Assembly (NCBI GenBank): GCA_019245115.1 | Contig: JAFARZ010000067.1 | Coordinates: 1-35,027 of the forward strand | Source: Streptosporangiaceae bacterium | Lineage (GTDB): Bacteria > Actinomycetota > Actinomycetes > Streptosporangiales > Streptosporangiaceae | Direction: 5' to 3' | Length of the DNA: 35,027 bases | Shown here: piece after piece, positions 5,596 through 13,591 of the stretch | How the letters are laid out: every line of letters begins with the position of its first letter | How positions within the stretch are numbered: position 1 is the stretch's first letter | Translations under genes and position numbers: made by a program | Notes under the pieces: model-generated | What the model was told of the DNA's origin: nothing | The model's database searches: none | Seen by the model: the letters and a program-made list of their open reading frames with translations, nothing else

Positions 5596-7134
5596 ATGGC
5601 CCGATCCGACACTGAAGCCGGCGCTTCCGCAGGAGCCGCCGAGGACTACGATGTCTCGCGGCGCAGCGAGGTGGCCAAGCTGCGCAAGGGGGCCATCGGA
5701 CTCGGCGGCGTGCTGTTCCTGACCGTCACCGGCTCCGCGCCGATCACCGCCATGATGCTCAACGTGCCGATCATGGTCGGTAGCGGTCAGGGGACGGGCG
5801 CCCCGGCGGCGTTCCTGTTCGCCGCCATCGTGCTGGTGGTGTTCTCGGTCGGCTACGTGGCCATGGCGCGGAAGAAGACCACGGCGGGCGGGTTCTACTC
5901 CTTCATCAGCCACGGCCTAGGGCGCGATCTCGGATTGGGCACCGGCTTCGCCTCCGTGGCCGCCTACTCGGTGTTCGAGGCGTCGCTGGCGGGCGGATTC
6001 GCGTACTTCCTGGGCGGCAAGCTGAACGCGTTCGGCGTGAACGTCAGCTGGCCGTGGCTCGCCCTGGGCATGGTCGCGCTGATCGGGGTGCTGACCTACT
6101 TCGACGTCAGCTTCTCGTCCAGGATCCTGGCGCTCGGGCTCATCACCGAGGTGCTCATCCTGATCATCTTCGACATCGTCCTGTTCGCCCGCGGGCACTC
6201 CCCCAGCGCGAGCGCGCTGAACCCGGTGAACGCGTTCAAGGCCCTGCCGGCGCAGGGCAAGCTGGTCGCGGGCTCGGTCGGCCTTGGCCTGTTCTTCGCC
6301 TTCTGGTCCTGGGTCGGGTTCGAGATGGCGCCGAACTACGGCGAAGAATCACGGGATCCCAAGCGGAACGTCCCCCGCGCCCTTTACATCTCGGTGATAG
6401 GCCTCGGCGTGTTCTACACGCTCACCTCCTGGGCTTCGCTGTCCGGCTACGCGAACATCCACGACGCCGCGACCCAGTCGCTGAACAGTGCCTACAACTA
6501 CTTCCTGGCCCCGGCGGGCACCTACGGCGGGCGCTGGCTGGCATCGGTGATGAGCTACCTGATCATCACCGGCTCGTTCGCCTGCGGCATGGCGTTCCAC
6601 AACACCACCGCCCGCTACTTCTACTCACTCGGCCGCGAGGGGATGCTCCCGTCGCCGCTAGGCCGCACTCACCAGCGCTGGCAGAGCCCGCACATCGCCT
6701 CGATCACGCAGTCGGTCATCGCGGCCATCGTGATCGCCCTGTTCGCCATCTTCGCCGGGACCGGCAACCCGGCAACGCAGGCCTACGGCGAGCTGTACGG
6801 CCTGATGGCGGTGATGGGCGTGATCATCATCTTGTCCGTTCAGGCGCTGGTCTCGTTCAGCATCGCGATCTACTACCTGCGCTTCCACCGTGACGAGGTG
6901 CACTGGTGGAAGACGCTGCTGGCCCCGGCCCTGTCGTTCGTCTCCCAGGCTTTCGTGGTGTACCTGCTGTTCGCGAACTTCTCGTCGGTGGCCGGCACCT
7001 ATCCGCTCGCGAAATGGCTGGGCCCGATCGACGCCGTGGTCGCGGTGGCCGGCGTGGGCGCCGCGTTCTGGTTCAAGTACCGGCGCCCGGCCAAGTACGA
7101 GCTGGCCGGCCGCCTGATCAACGAGGGGCTGTGA
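5596..7134 (+). CDS. APC-family amino acid/amine permease
   Basis: A 512-aa integral membrane protein with about 12 hydrophobic segments. The N-terminal region after a polar 28-residue tail reads LRKGAIGLGGVLFLTVTGSA, followed by PITAM, the first-helix substrate-site signature of the APC superfamily; GFEMAPNYGEE around residue 255 is also typical. ATG at 5596 follows ggagga with a five-base spacing; the open frame runs upstream to 5536 but that part has no ribosome-binding site. Divergent from the BMC operon and sharing its control region, it most likely imports the amino alcohol or amine degraded in the compartment. The gene ends inside the 3' end of the convergent thioesterase-like gene, a 17-bp overlap with no visible terminator. 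Substrate is inferred from context. Confidence 0.87.
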   Translation: MARSDTEAGASAGAAEDYDVSRRSEVAKLRKGAIGLGGVLFLTVTGSAPITAMMLNVPIMVGSGQGTGAPAAFLFAAIVLVVFSVGYVAMARKKTTAGGFYSFISHGLGRDLGLGTGFASVAAYSVFEASLAGGFAYFLGGKLNAFGVNVSWPWLALGMVALIGVLTYFDVSFSSRILALGLITEVLILIIFDIVLFARGHSPSASALNPVNAFKALPAQGKLVAGSVGLGLFFAFWSWVGFEMAPNYGEESRDPKRNVPRALYISVIGLGVFYTLTSWASLSGYANIHDAATQSLNSAYNYFLAPAGTYGGRWLASVMSYLIITGSFACGMAFHNTTARYFYSLGREGMLPSPLGRTHQRWQSPHIASITQSVIAAIVIALFAIFAGTGNPATQAYGELYGLMAVMGVIIILSVQALVSFSIAIYYLRFHRDEVHWWKTLLAPALSFVSQAFVVYLLFANFSSVAGTYPLAKWLGPIDAVVAVAGVGAAFWFKYRRPAKYELAGRLINEGL

Positions 7135-7894
7135 CGTTGGCTGTGACGTTGGCTGTGAAAAGCGCGGCGAGCTTCGCGCCGAATTCCGCGGGCGACCGGA
7201 GCAGCTGAGCCCCGAGGTCGGCGGTTCCTTCCGCGATGGTGAGGTGCTCACCGGCCGGCGACCATGCCTTCGCCTCGGCGGCGCTGACCCGGGAGCCCGT
7301 CATGACGGCGAGATGCCCCGCGACCGGGGCGTCACTGGCGGGCCACTGATAGGTGGTGTGAGCCGCGATGTCGGCCCGGAGCTGCCGGGCGAGCATGGCC
7401 ACGAATTCGGGATCCTCCCAGACCCAGTCCGGCCACACCCCGATGTCTCGTGCGTACTGGCTGAACTCGTCGTCCGAAAGCGTCTCGGCCTCGGCGGTGA
7501 GGTCATCCGAGGGCCCGAACCGGGCGTCCACGACAATCAGCCGCTCCGGATGGACACCGCGGTAGTGCAGCTGCCTGGAGCACTCGTATGCCACGACCGC
7601 GCCGAAGCACACGCCGACGAATGAGACCGCCCGGCCACGAGCCAGGTCGGTAATGGTCGCGGCCACGTCCCGTGCGTTGTCCTCGACCGTGTGCAGCAGC
7701 GGTTCCGACAGCCTGTTTTCGCGTCCGGGCAGGCGGACCGCCACCAGGGCGACCTCCGCGCCGCGCGGGGACTGGACCTCGAGCCACACCGAAGCCCCGG
7801 TGCCCCCCTGGCCGATGGCGAAAAGCAGGTGCTGGGCGGACCTGTCTCCGTCAATCCACAGGTAGCGGGTGTCATCGTCCTGGCCTTGCCCCAT
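7118..7894 (-). CDS. type-II-thioesterase-like alpha/beta hydrolase with Cys nucleophile; possible aminoacyl carrier-to-carrier transferase
   Basis: A 258-aa protein of the NRPS type II thioesterase family, recognisable by VAVRLPGREN (52-61) and the nucleophile elbow FVGVCFGAVVAYE. The elbow carries Cys96 where editing thioesterases have Ser. The usual C-terminal GGHFF-type histidine motif is replaced by AEGTADLG, and the usual Gly-Asp-Asp segment reads TGSRVS, so the canonical Asp and His are not visible. Cys-elbow hydrolases CmaE and SyrC are known to move aminoacyl groups between carrier proteins, and that role fits beside a stand-alone A-PCP gene better than hydrolysis does. ATG at 7892-7894 follows ggaggtcag and lies 23 bp inside the A-PCP gene. 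The C-terminus (TANVTANVTAPR) comes from a 12-bp duplication. Transferase activity is inferred. Confidence 0.8.
   Translation of the reverse strand: MGQGQDDDTRYLWIDGDRSAQHLLFAIGQGGTGASVWLEVQSPRGAEVALVAVRLPGRENRLSEPLLHTVEDNARDVAATITDLARGRAVSFVGVCFGAVVAYECSRQLHYRGVHPERLIVVDARFGPSDDLTAEAETLSDDEFSQYARDIGVWPDWVWEDPEFVAMLARQLRADIAAHTTYQWPASDAPVAGHLAVMTGSRVSAAEAKAWSPAGEHLTIAEGTADLGAQLLRSPAEFGAKLAALFTANVTANVTAPR
7131..7154. repeat. 12-bp direct duplication at the convergent gene ends
   Basis: gtgacgttggct occurs twice in tandem (7131-7142 and 7143-7154) directly at the permease stop codon and within the last codons of the thioesterase-like gene. Confidence 0.85.
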
Positions 7895-9680
7895 CTGACC
7901 TCCGCTCCTCTATGAGCGCGGCGACGTTGAGGATGGTGCGGGCCTTGAACAGGTCATGAATGCTGAAGTGGACACCCAGCCTGGTCTTCAGCCGGGCAAC
8001 AATCCTCGTGGCCTTCAGCGAATTCCCGCCCAGGTTGAACAGATCTTCATCGCAGCCCACGCTGGCGGTGCCGAGTATCTCCTGCCAGATCGCGGTCAGT
8101 TCACCGACGAGCGGTGAGGACGGGGGCGGCTCAGAGCGCAGTGACGCCAGTGGCGTCAGTGGCGCTAGTGGCCTCAGTGGCGCTAGTGGCGTCAGTGGCG
8201 CCCACAGCTCGTCGGGCATCGACCGGAGAGCCTGGTAATCCAGCTTGCCGTTACTGGTGAGCGGCAGGGAATCGATGCGGCGGAATTCCCGCGGAACGGC
8301 GTAACCCGGAAGATCACGCCGAAGCTGGTCTTGCAGTTCCCGCTGGTCCGGGCCTCCCGCCGCGGTGTCGTCCGCCACCAGGTACGCCACAATGCGGGCT
8401 TCCTCCGTTTGCCCGATAAGCACTGCCGCACACGCGCGCACTCCCCGGATGCGCCCGAGAAGCTCCTCGATCTCCTCCAGTTCAACTCTGGCGGCATGGA
8501 TCTTGACCTGGCGATCCACCCGGCCCAGCAGGACCAGTTCGCCCGCTTCGCTGATGTACCCGTAATCCCCGGACCGGTAAAATCGCGCTGAACCGTTGCC
8601 TGGCGTGACTGACGTGACTGATGTTTCTGGTGTGCCTGATGTACCTGGTGTGACACCGAGATAGCCCAGCGCTACTCCTGGGCCGCCGATCCACACCTCT
8701 CCTTTCTCACCCGCCGCCACGGGCTCGGCACGCTCATTCCTGATCTCGACGGTCACCCCGCTGATAGGCAGGCCGGCGGACCCGGCATCCTCCGGAGAAC
8801 TGACTCTTTTGGTCGTGACCCAGATCGTGGCCTCGGCGGGCCCGTAGGCATTGAACATGCGGCGCCCCGGAGCCGCCCAGCGCTCCGCGACCCTGCCCGG
8901 CAGCGCCTCACCGGCGAACACGACCGTATGCAGGTCAGAAGGTACCGGAGCCGCGGTGACGGCGAGGGCGGAGGGGGTCGCGGTGATCTGGCTGATACGG
9001 TCGCGGATCAGAAGGTCGCTGAGGGTGTCTCCCGGCAGTTTCCCGGCCTGCGGCCGCAGGACAAGTGCCGCCCCGGCGCCTGCCGCCATGGCAACGTCGA
9101 AGACCGCGGCGTCAAAGCTCCACGGTGCCCACTGCAGCACCCGGTCCGCTGCTGTGAGACCGAATAGTCTTCGCTGCTCGGCAATGAGATTGGCGAGCCC
9201 AGCGTCAGGAACGATCACTCCCTTGGGCTCCCCGGTGGAACCGGAGGTGTGGATGACATAGGCCGCCGAGGCGTACCGGTCCGTGCGCGGGCCTTTTTCG
9301 CAGATGCCGCGAGCCGACAGGTCTGCCAGCAATGCCGGGCCAGAAGTGGACAGGCACGGCCGGCACTGCCGCACGATACGTTCCCGCCTGCTGCTGCCCA
9401 GATTCTCGTCGAGCACGAGGAACGCGGCGCCCGCCAGGGAAACAGCGAAGAGCGCGACGAGAAACTCAATCGTGGCATCCGCGTTCAGGGCGACGAGGCA
9501 GCCTCGCCCGATACCGCACTTGTTCATCTCCGCGGCGCCCAGGCTGGCTTGGCGTACGAGCTGGCCATATGTGATGGAGGACACCAGGTCTTCGGCGGCA
9601 ACGGCGTTCGCGTCCACGGCGGCGGAGCGCATGAGCGCGGCCGGCAGAGCCCGCCGGCTCCCTTCCGCTTGACCGGTCAT
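7872..9680 (-). CDS. stand-alone NRPS adenylation-carrier didomain (A-PCP)
   Basis: A 602-aa protein: A domain about 20-510, PCP about 525-590, with no C or TE domain. Core motifs: HTSGSTGEPKG (A3), NAYGPAEATIW (A5), YRSGDYG (A7), LTSNGKLDY (A10), and LGGNS with Ser554 as phosphopantetheine site. Pocket residues aligned by eye to GrsA read D-A-F-T-V-A-A-I-W-K, close to Phe-type pockets, so an aromatic or large hydrophobic amino acid is likely. Two repeat-coded insertions are odd: a Thr/Ser/Gly-rich loop between A6 and A7 (8602-8655) and an Ala-Pro-Leu linker before the PCP (8141-8200). ATG at 9678-9680 follows an aagagg site, two bases after the radical SAM stop. It probably holds a precursor for modification by neighbours and later transfer to the NRPS. 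Confidence 0.92.
   Translation of the reverse strand: MTGQAEGSRRALPAALMRSAAVDANAVAAEDLVSSITYGQLVRQASLGAAEMNKCGIGRGCLVALNADATIEFLVALFAVSLAGAAFLVLDENLGSSRRERIVRQCRPCLSTSGPALLADLSARGICEKGPRTDRYASAAYVIHTSGSTGEPKGVIVPDAGLANLIAEQRRLFGLTAADRVLQWAPWSFDAAVFDVAMAAGAGAALVLRPQAGKLPGDTLSDLLIRDRISQITATPSALAVTAAPVPSDLHTVVFAGEALPGRVAERWAAPGRRMFNAYGPAEATIWVTTKRVSSPEDAGSAGLPISGVTVEIRNERAEPVAAGEKGEVWIGGPGVALGYLGVTPGTSGTPETSVTSVTPGNGSARFYRSGDYGYISEAGELVLLGRVDRQVKIHAARVELEEIEELLGRIRGVRACAAVLIGQTEEARIVAYLVADDTAAGGPDQRELQDQLRRDLPGYAVPREFRRIDSLPLTSNGKLDYQALRSMPDELWAPLTPLAPLRPLAPLTPLASLRSEPPPSSPLVGELTAIWQEILGTASVGCDEDLFNLGGNSLKATRIVARLKTRLGVHFSIHDLFKARTILNVAALIEERRSDGARPGR
8141..8200. repeat. 9-bp imperfect tandem repeat in the A-PCP linker
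   Basis: About six to seven copies of a 9-bp unit like tggcgctag/tggcgtcag. They encode the alternating APLTPLAPLRPLAPLTPLAS linker between the A and PCP domains. Confidence 0.85.
8602..8655. repeat. degenerate short tandem repeat inside the A domain
   Basis: Degenerate repeats of tggcgtgact/gacgtgactg/atgtttctgg/tgtgcctgat type encode a Thr/Ser/Gly/Pro-rich loop where A domains usually read rPeLTAerF, between motifs A6 and A7. Confidence 0.7.
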
Positions 9681-9681
9681 G

Positions 9682-11331
9682 CTAAGCCTCTTCGCTTCGA
9701 TTCTTCGAGGCAAACGAGGAGAGCGCTCTAAGCTCGCCGATCAGTGGCGAGGACACGGCATCAGCGCCCGGATCGATCAGCTGCTCCCTGACCAGGGCGT
9801 TGAAGAGGGTCACATACCGCTTCACGCCCTCATACGACATGCCCTGTCTCTGGAGATAGAAGATGCTCCATTGCTCAAAACCCCACTGTGGCAGCCACGT
9901 GGATTCCTTGACGTTCCAGAAGAAATGCTCAACAAAATCCGCCGCGGTATCGGAGTCCATGGTGCTGTGGCGCCAGTTGAAGGCTTGGCCTTCGATGCTG
10001 TACCGGTCGCGCTGCTGCCAGATGGGGGTGGCAGGGTCGCAGTACCATAGTTGCGCACGGTAGTATTCCGGCCGCCCCTCGTCGAGGAGGGAAAGGGTTT
10101 CCATGACAGTATCCGCGGTCTCTCCCGGAAAGCCCACTATGAGGGAAGCGTAGGTGGAGATCCCGTACTTCCGGAAGTCGCCCATGGCTCTCATGTAGTC
10201 ATGGCGGCGAGCGGTCTTCTGCATGCTCTCCAGAATGCTGTCGCTCCCGGATTCGACGCCCAGGAAGACTCCTTCGCAGCCGGCCTCACGCATGCGCGCG
10301 ATGATGGACTCGTTGCCGTAGTCAGACCTGTAGAAGCAGTTCCATTTGAAGGGGTACTTTCTTTCGATCATCAGGCCGAGGATGGACTCGAAGCGCCTTT
10401 TCGGAACATTGAACGTGTCGTCGATGAAGGTCAGGGTGTCGATGGTGCCGATCTCGGCGATGTGGTCCAGTTCGGTCCCTATCTCCTCGATGGGGAGGTA
10501 GGTGTACTTGCCCGCCCGTGCGGGAAAGCCGCAGAAAGCGCAGTGAAAAGGACATGACTTCGCGGTCCTGGTCGCGAGGAACCTACCGTATTCAGACGCT
10601 GGGAAAAGCGTGTAGTCGGGCTTCCCGGTGACCAGGCTGTTTGATTCCGGTACCTGTTCCGTGTAATGAAATGTCCCGTCGGCCGCCCGGATCGCGAGAT
10701 TCGGTACCTGAGAGAGACCGGATTGATTTTTCAGGCTCCGCATGACCTCGGACAGGGTTGCTTCGCCCTCGCGGGTGATGACATAGATGTCCCCGCCCAG
10801 GTAATCAAACAGGTCATCTGGCCTGTCTTCGCCAGATTGCTGGAACTGATTTTGAATGTAAGGGCCGCCTATGATGATGACCGTGTCCGGGGATCCCTCG
10901 CGGACAGCGGATACGATCTCACGTACCGGGTCCGCATGGATATAGAAAGTGGTGGTGATGGCCACGGCCCGGCAGCGCCCGCCGCGGAGCTTGGTCATGA
11001 GCTGCTGCCTGCCGCGCTGGAACAAGTTGACGTAGTCGAAGGTGAACCCGTCCGCGTGGAGCCGGGACCCGAGGATAAGGACGGCGGGAGCGAGGAAATC
11101 GACATTCGTCAAGGTAGCGGGCAGGCCTGGCCGGTGTTCCTCCCGCAGCGCGTTGAGCAGGTCCAGCGCGCGATGCGGGCGGCCACGGTAGGTGACGAAG
11201 GCGAGGCGCAGGTCCCTGAATGACCCGGACTCTTCCCCGGCGGCCCTCACCAGCTCGGTGTAGTCCTCGAACCTGCCCTCGTTGAAACCGATGATCAGGC
11301 AGTCGACCTGCGCCCGGCTGGTATCACTCAT
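9682..11331 (-). CDS. cobalamin-binding radical SAM enzyme, PhpK-like methyltransferase
   Basis: A 549-aa class B radical SAM protein. An N-terminal Rossmann-like cobalamin-binding region (about 1-200, with VIIIGGPY at 151-158) precedes the radical SAM barrel, whose cluster motif is Cys260-x3-Cys264-x2-Cys267 in SCPFHCAFCGFP. The opening VDCLIIGFNE and the overall length resemble PhpK, the phosphinothricin P-methyltransferase; related proteins occur in NRPS clusters without obvious phosphonate genes. Such enzymes methylate unactivated C or P centres with methylcobalamin. Placed between the chain-elongation genes and the A-PCP gene, it may methylate the 2-oxo acid, the amino acid or the PCP-bound residue. 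ATG at 11329-11331 follows gggagg and overlaps the IPMDH-like stop by 8 bp. Class is firm; PhpK kinship is from memory; substrate unknown. Confidence 0.85.
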   Translation of the reverse strand: MSDTSRAQVDCLIIGFNEGRFEDYTELVRAAGEESGSFRDLRLAFVTYRGRPHRALDLLNALREEHRPGLPATLTNVDFLAPAVLILGSRLHADGFTFDYVNLFQRGRQQLMTKLRGGRCRAVAITTTFYIHADPVREIVSAVREGSPDTVIIIGGPYIQNQFQQSGEDRPDDLFDYLGGDIYVITREGEATLSEVMRSLKNQSGLSQVPNLAIRAADGTFHYTEQVPESNSLVTGKPDYTLFPASEYGRFLATRTAKSCPFHCAFCGFPARAGKYTYLPIEEIGTELDHIAEIGTIDTLTFIDDTFNVPKRRFESILGLMIERKYPFKWNCFYRSDYGNESIIARMREAGCEGVFLGVESGSDSILESMQKTARRHDYMRAMGDFRKYGISTYASLIVGFPGETADTVMETLSLLDEGRPEYYRAQLWYCDPATPIWQQRDRYSIEGQAFNWRHSTMDSDTAADFVEHFFWNVKESTWLPQWGFEQWSIFYLQRQGMSYEGVKRYVTLFNALVREQLIDPGADAVSSPLIGELRALSSFASKNRSEEA

Positions 11332-12373
11332 CGTGTCCTCCCGCGGATAAGAGATGGGCGCGCAGCGCGGCGCCGGCCTGCTCGGTCGTGAGGGTCCCGC
11401 CGATGTCCGCCGTGCACTGGCCGGCGGCCACCACCACGGATACGGCCTTGCGCACGGCTTCAGCGGCACTGGTGTGACCCAGCCACTCGGCGAGCATGGC
11501 GCCGCTGAGGATCGCCGCCAGCGGGTTGGCGATGCCCTGCCCCGCGATGTCCGGGGCCGTGCCGTGCACCGGCTCGAACAATCCCGACCGGGTGACCGGG
11601 TTGACGTTCGCCGACGCCGCGAGCCCCAGGCCGCCGGCCACTTCGGCGGAGATATCGCTCAGGATGTCGCCGTAGGAGTTGTTGGTGACGATAACGTCGA
11701 ACTGCTCCGGGTCCGACACGAGCTTCATCGCGGCCACGTCGACGTAGAGATGAGCCGCGGGCACGTCCGGGTGGGCCGCCCTGGCGTCGGCCCAGCATCG
11801 CTGCCAGAGCCGGCCCCCGGAGCGCACCGCGTTGGATTTGTCCACCATGCATACACCTCGGCGGGCGATCGCGAAGGCGTGCTCCAGGATGCGGCCCACC
11901 CCCATGGCGGTGCTCACTTCCGCGTCGATCGCGACCTCGCTGGCCGTGCCCTCGTGCACCGATCCGCCGACGCCGGTGTAGAGGCCCTCGGTGTTTTCCC
12001 GCAGGATGACACAGTCGATATCCCGGGGGCTTCCGTCGCGCAGCGGGCTCAGCCGGTGATGCCACAGCCGCGCCGGGCGCTTGTTGATGAACAGGTCAAG
12101 TCCCAGCCGCAGCCGCAACAGCACGCTGCGGGCGTAGTCGGTCGCGGCCACGCGCGGGTCACCGATCGCGCCGAACAGGACCAGGCCGCTGTCGCGGATC
12201 CGCGCGAAGTCGGCCTCGAGCATGGCCGTTCCAGTGCTCAGGTACGTGGCGGCGTTGATGTGGCCGAGCTCCACGAACGTCAAGCCCAGGCCCAGCGCGT
12301 CGAGCGTCTCGACTGCCTGCCGGGTGACCTCGGGGCCGATGCCGTCGCCCGGTATCACGATGATGTCGCGCAT
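11324..12373 (-). CDS. isopropylmalate/isocitrate-dehydrogenase-family enzyme for chain elongation
   Basis: A 349-aa NAD-dependent beta-decarboxylating dehydrogenase. Landmarks are IPGDGIGPEVT (7-17), RENTEGLY, the metal-site run NNSYGDILSDISAEVAGGLG, and GLFEPVHGTAPDIAGQGIANP. It would oxidise and decarboxylate a 3-substituted malate to the one-carbon-longer 2-oxo acid. The substrate-helix region reads LGLDLFINKRPARLW; LeuB proteins typically have a NLRP-type sequence there, so a substrate other than 3-isopropylmalate is plausible (isocitrate- or tartrate-type relatives also vary here). ATG at 12371-12373 has an excellent aaggag site. A 48-bp gap separates it from the upstream aminotransferase gene and its stop overlaps the radical SAM gene. 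Family is firm; substrate inferred. Confidence 0.88.
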   Translation of the reverse strand: MRDIIVIPGDGIGPEVTRQAVETLDALGLGLTFVELGHINAATYLSTGTAMLEADFARIRDSGLVLFGAIGDPRVAATDYARSVLLRLRLGLDLFINKRPARLWHHRLSPLRDGSPRDIDCVILRENTEGLYTGVGGSVHEGTASEVAIDAEVSTAMGVGRILEHAFAIARRGVCMVDKSNAVRSGGRLWQRCWADARAAHPDVPAAHLYVDVAAMKLVSDPEQFDVIVTNNSYGDILSDISAEVAGGLGLAASANVNPVTRSGLFEPVHGTAPDIAGQGIANPLAAILSGAMLAEWLGHTSAAEAVRKAVSVVVAAGQCTADIGGTLTTEQAGAALRAHLLSAGGHDE

Positions 12374-12421
12374 GTCGCACTCCTTACTCGCCGTTTGCCA
12401 ACCGCTGGCGGCCTCGGCCTG

Positions 12422-13591
12422 TCATGCCAGCAGGTTCCGGTCAGCCGCGTCGAGGACGTCGGGTGCCCGGTTGAAAGCCACCCTGATGTAGGCGCGGCCG
12501 CGGGCGGGATCGGCGAAGAACCCTGTGCCCGGGACCACCAGCACCGCGCGTTCGTCGAGAAGCTGGCGCACGTACTCCGGTGCGCCGGCGCCGGTGACGG
12601 CCGAGATGCCGGCCAGCAGGAAACAGCCTCCGTCCGGGGTGCTGCACTGCAGCCCCATGGCCCGCAGCGTCCTTTGCATCCGGTCGCGGCACCTGACGAG
12701 CTCCGAAGCAGGGTCCCACCAGTCGCCTCGCAGCACTCCCGCCTGGCTGGCCCCGTACTGGAGCGGGGCAGCCGCCCCGTTGGTGGTCACCTCGTGGACC
12801 CGCCGCAGCAGCTGGGTGCGGCGCGGGCCGGCGCGCAGGAAACCCAGCCGCCAGCCGCTGATGGCCAGGCTCTTGGACAGCGACCCGACAACGATGCCGT
12901 ACGGGCGCATCCGGGGGATGTCCGCTATCGACAGGTGGACCCTGCCGTCGAACACCAGGCCCGCGTACACCTCGTCCGATATAACGGTCACCCCCCACCG
13001 CTCGCAGGCCTCGGCGATCTCGTTCAGCTCCTCGAAGGAGAGCGTGCGGCCGGTCGGGTTGCTGGGGGTGTTGAGGACAATCGCGCGGGTGCGCGGGCCG
13101 AAGGCGGCGGTCAGCGCCCGCGAGTCCAGCCGCCAGTCCGGTGGAGTGAGCGGGACGAAACGCGGCAGACCGCCGGCGAGGGTGATCGCACCGAGGAAGT
13201 TCTCGTAAAAGGGCTCAAGGACGATCACCTCGTCCCCTGGATCCACCGTGGCCAGCAGCGCGACGCACAGCGCTTCGGTCGCTCCGACGGTGACAGTGAT
13301 CTCGGTGGCCGGATCGGCGGGAGTGTTCAGCGACAGGGCGATCTGCCTGCGCAAGTCGGCTTCCCCCCAGGGATCCTCGTACTGGTTGCGGCCAGCGTGC
13401 AGGGCCGCGGCCGCGGCCGCGATCATCGCACCAGGCGTTTGCGGGCAGGATGGTGTGCCCACCGCCAGGTCGATGGCGCCGCGGGCGCGGGCCAGCAGGA
13501 ACAGCTCGGTGAGGCCGCTGCCCAGCAGGTTCCGTGCCCGGTGCGAGGAACTGGAGCGGACCGGCATGCCTTCGGCCAGCGTCCCGGTCAT
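12422..13591 (-). CDS. class I/II PLP aminotransferase for the elongated 2-oxo acid
   Basis: A 389-aa fold-type I aminotransferase. Lys240 in GSLSKSLAISGWRLGF is the Schiff-base lysine, NTPSNPTG (174-181) and ISDEVYAG (205-211) contain the conserved Asn and Asp, and the C-terminal RVAFN holds the carboxylate-binding Arg. It is related to aspartate/aromatic aminotransferases. Sitting within the set of leucine-type elongation genes, it most likely aminates the lengthened 2-oxo acid to the amino acid used by the NRPS. ATG at 13589-13591 overlaps the LeuD-like stop (ATGA), so expression is coupled. It could instead supply the starting 2-oxo acid from Phe or another amino acid; sequence alone does not decide. 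Confidence 0.88.
   Translation of the reverse strand: MTGTLAEGMPVRSSSSHRARNLLGSGLTELFLLARARGAIDLAVGTPSCPQTPGAMIAAAAAALHAGRNQYEDPWGEADLRRQIALSLNTPADPATEITVTVGATEALCVALLATVDPGDEVIVLEPFYENFLGAITLAGGLPRFVPLTPPDWRLDSRALTAAFGPRTRAIVLNTPSNPTGRTLSFEELNEIAEACERWGVTVISDEVYAGLVFDGRVHLSIADIPRMRPYGIVVGSLSKSLAISGWRLGFLRAGPRRTQLLRRVHEVTTNGAAAPLQYGASQAGVLRGDWWDPASELVRCRDRMQRTLRAMGLQCSTPDGGCFLLAGISAVTGAGAPEYVRQLLDERAVLVVPGTGFFADPARGRAYIRVAFNRAPDVLDAADRNLLA

Noticed and set aside
7118..7894. Ordinary proofreading type II thioesterase
   Set aside because: Ser is replaced by Cys in the elbow and the usual Asp and His motifs are missing, so the standard function should not be assumed.
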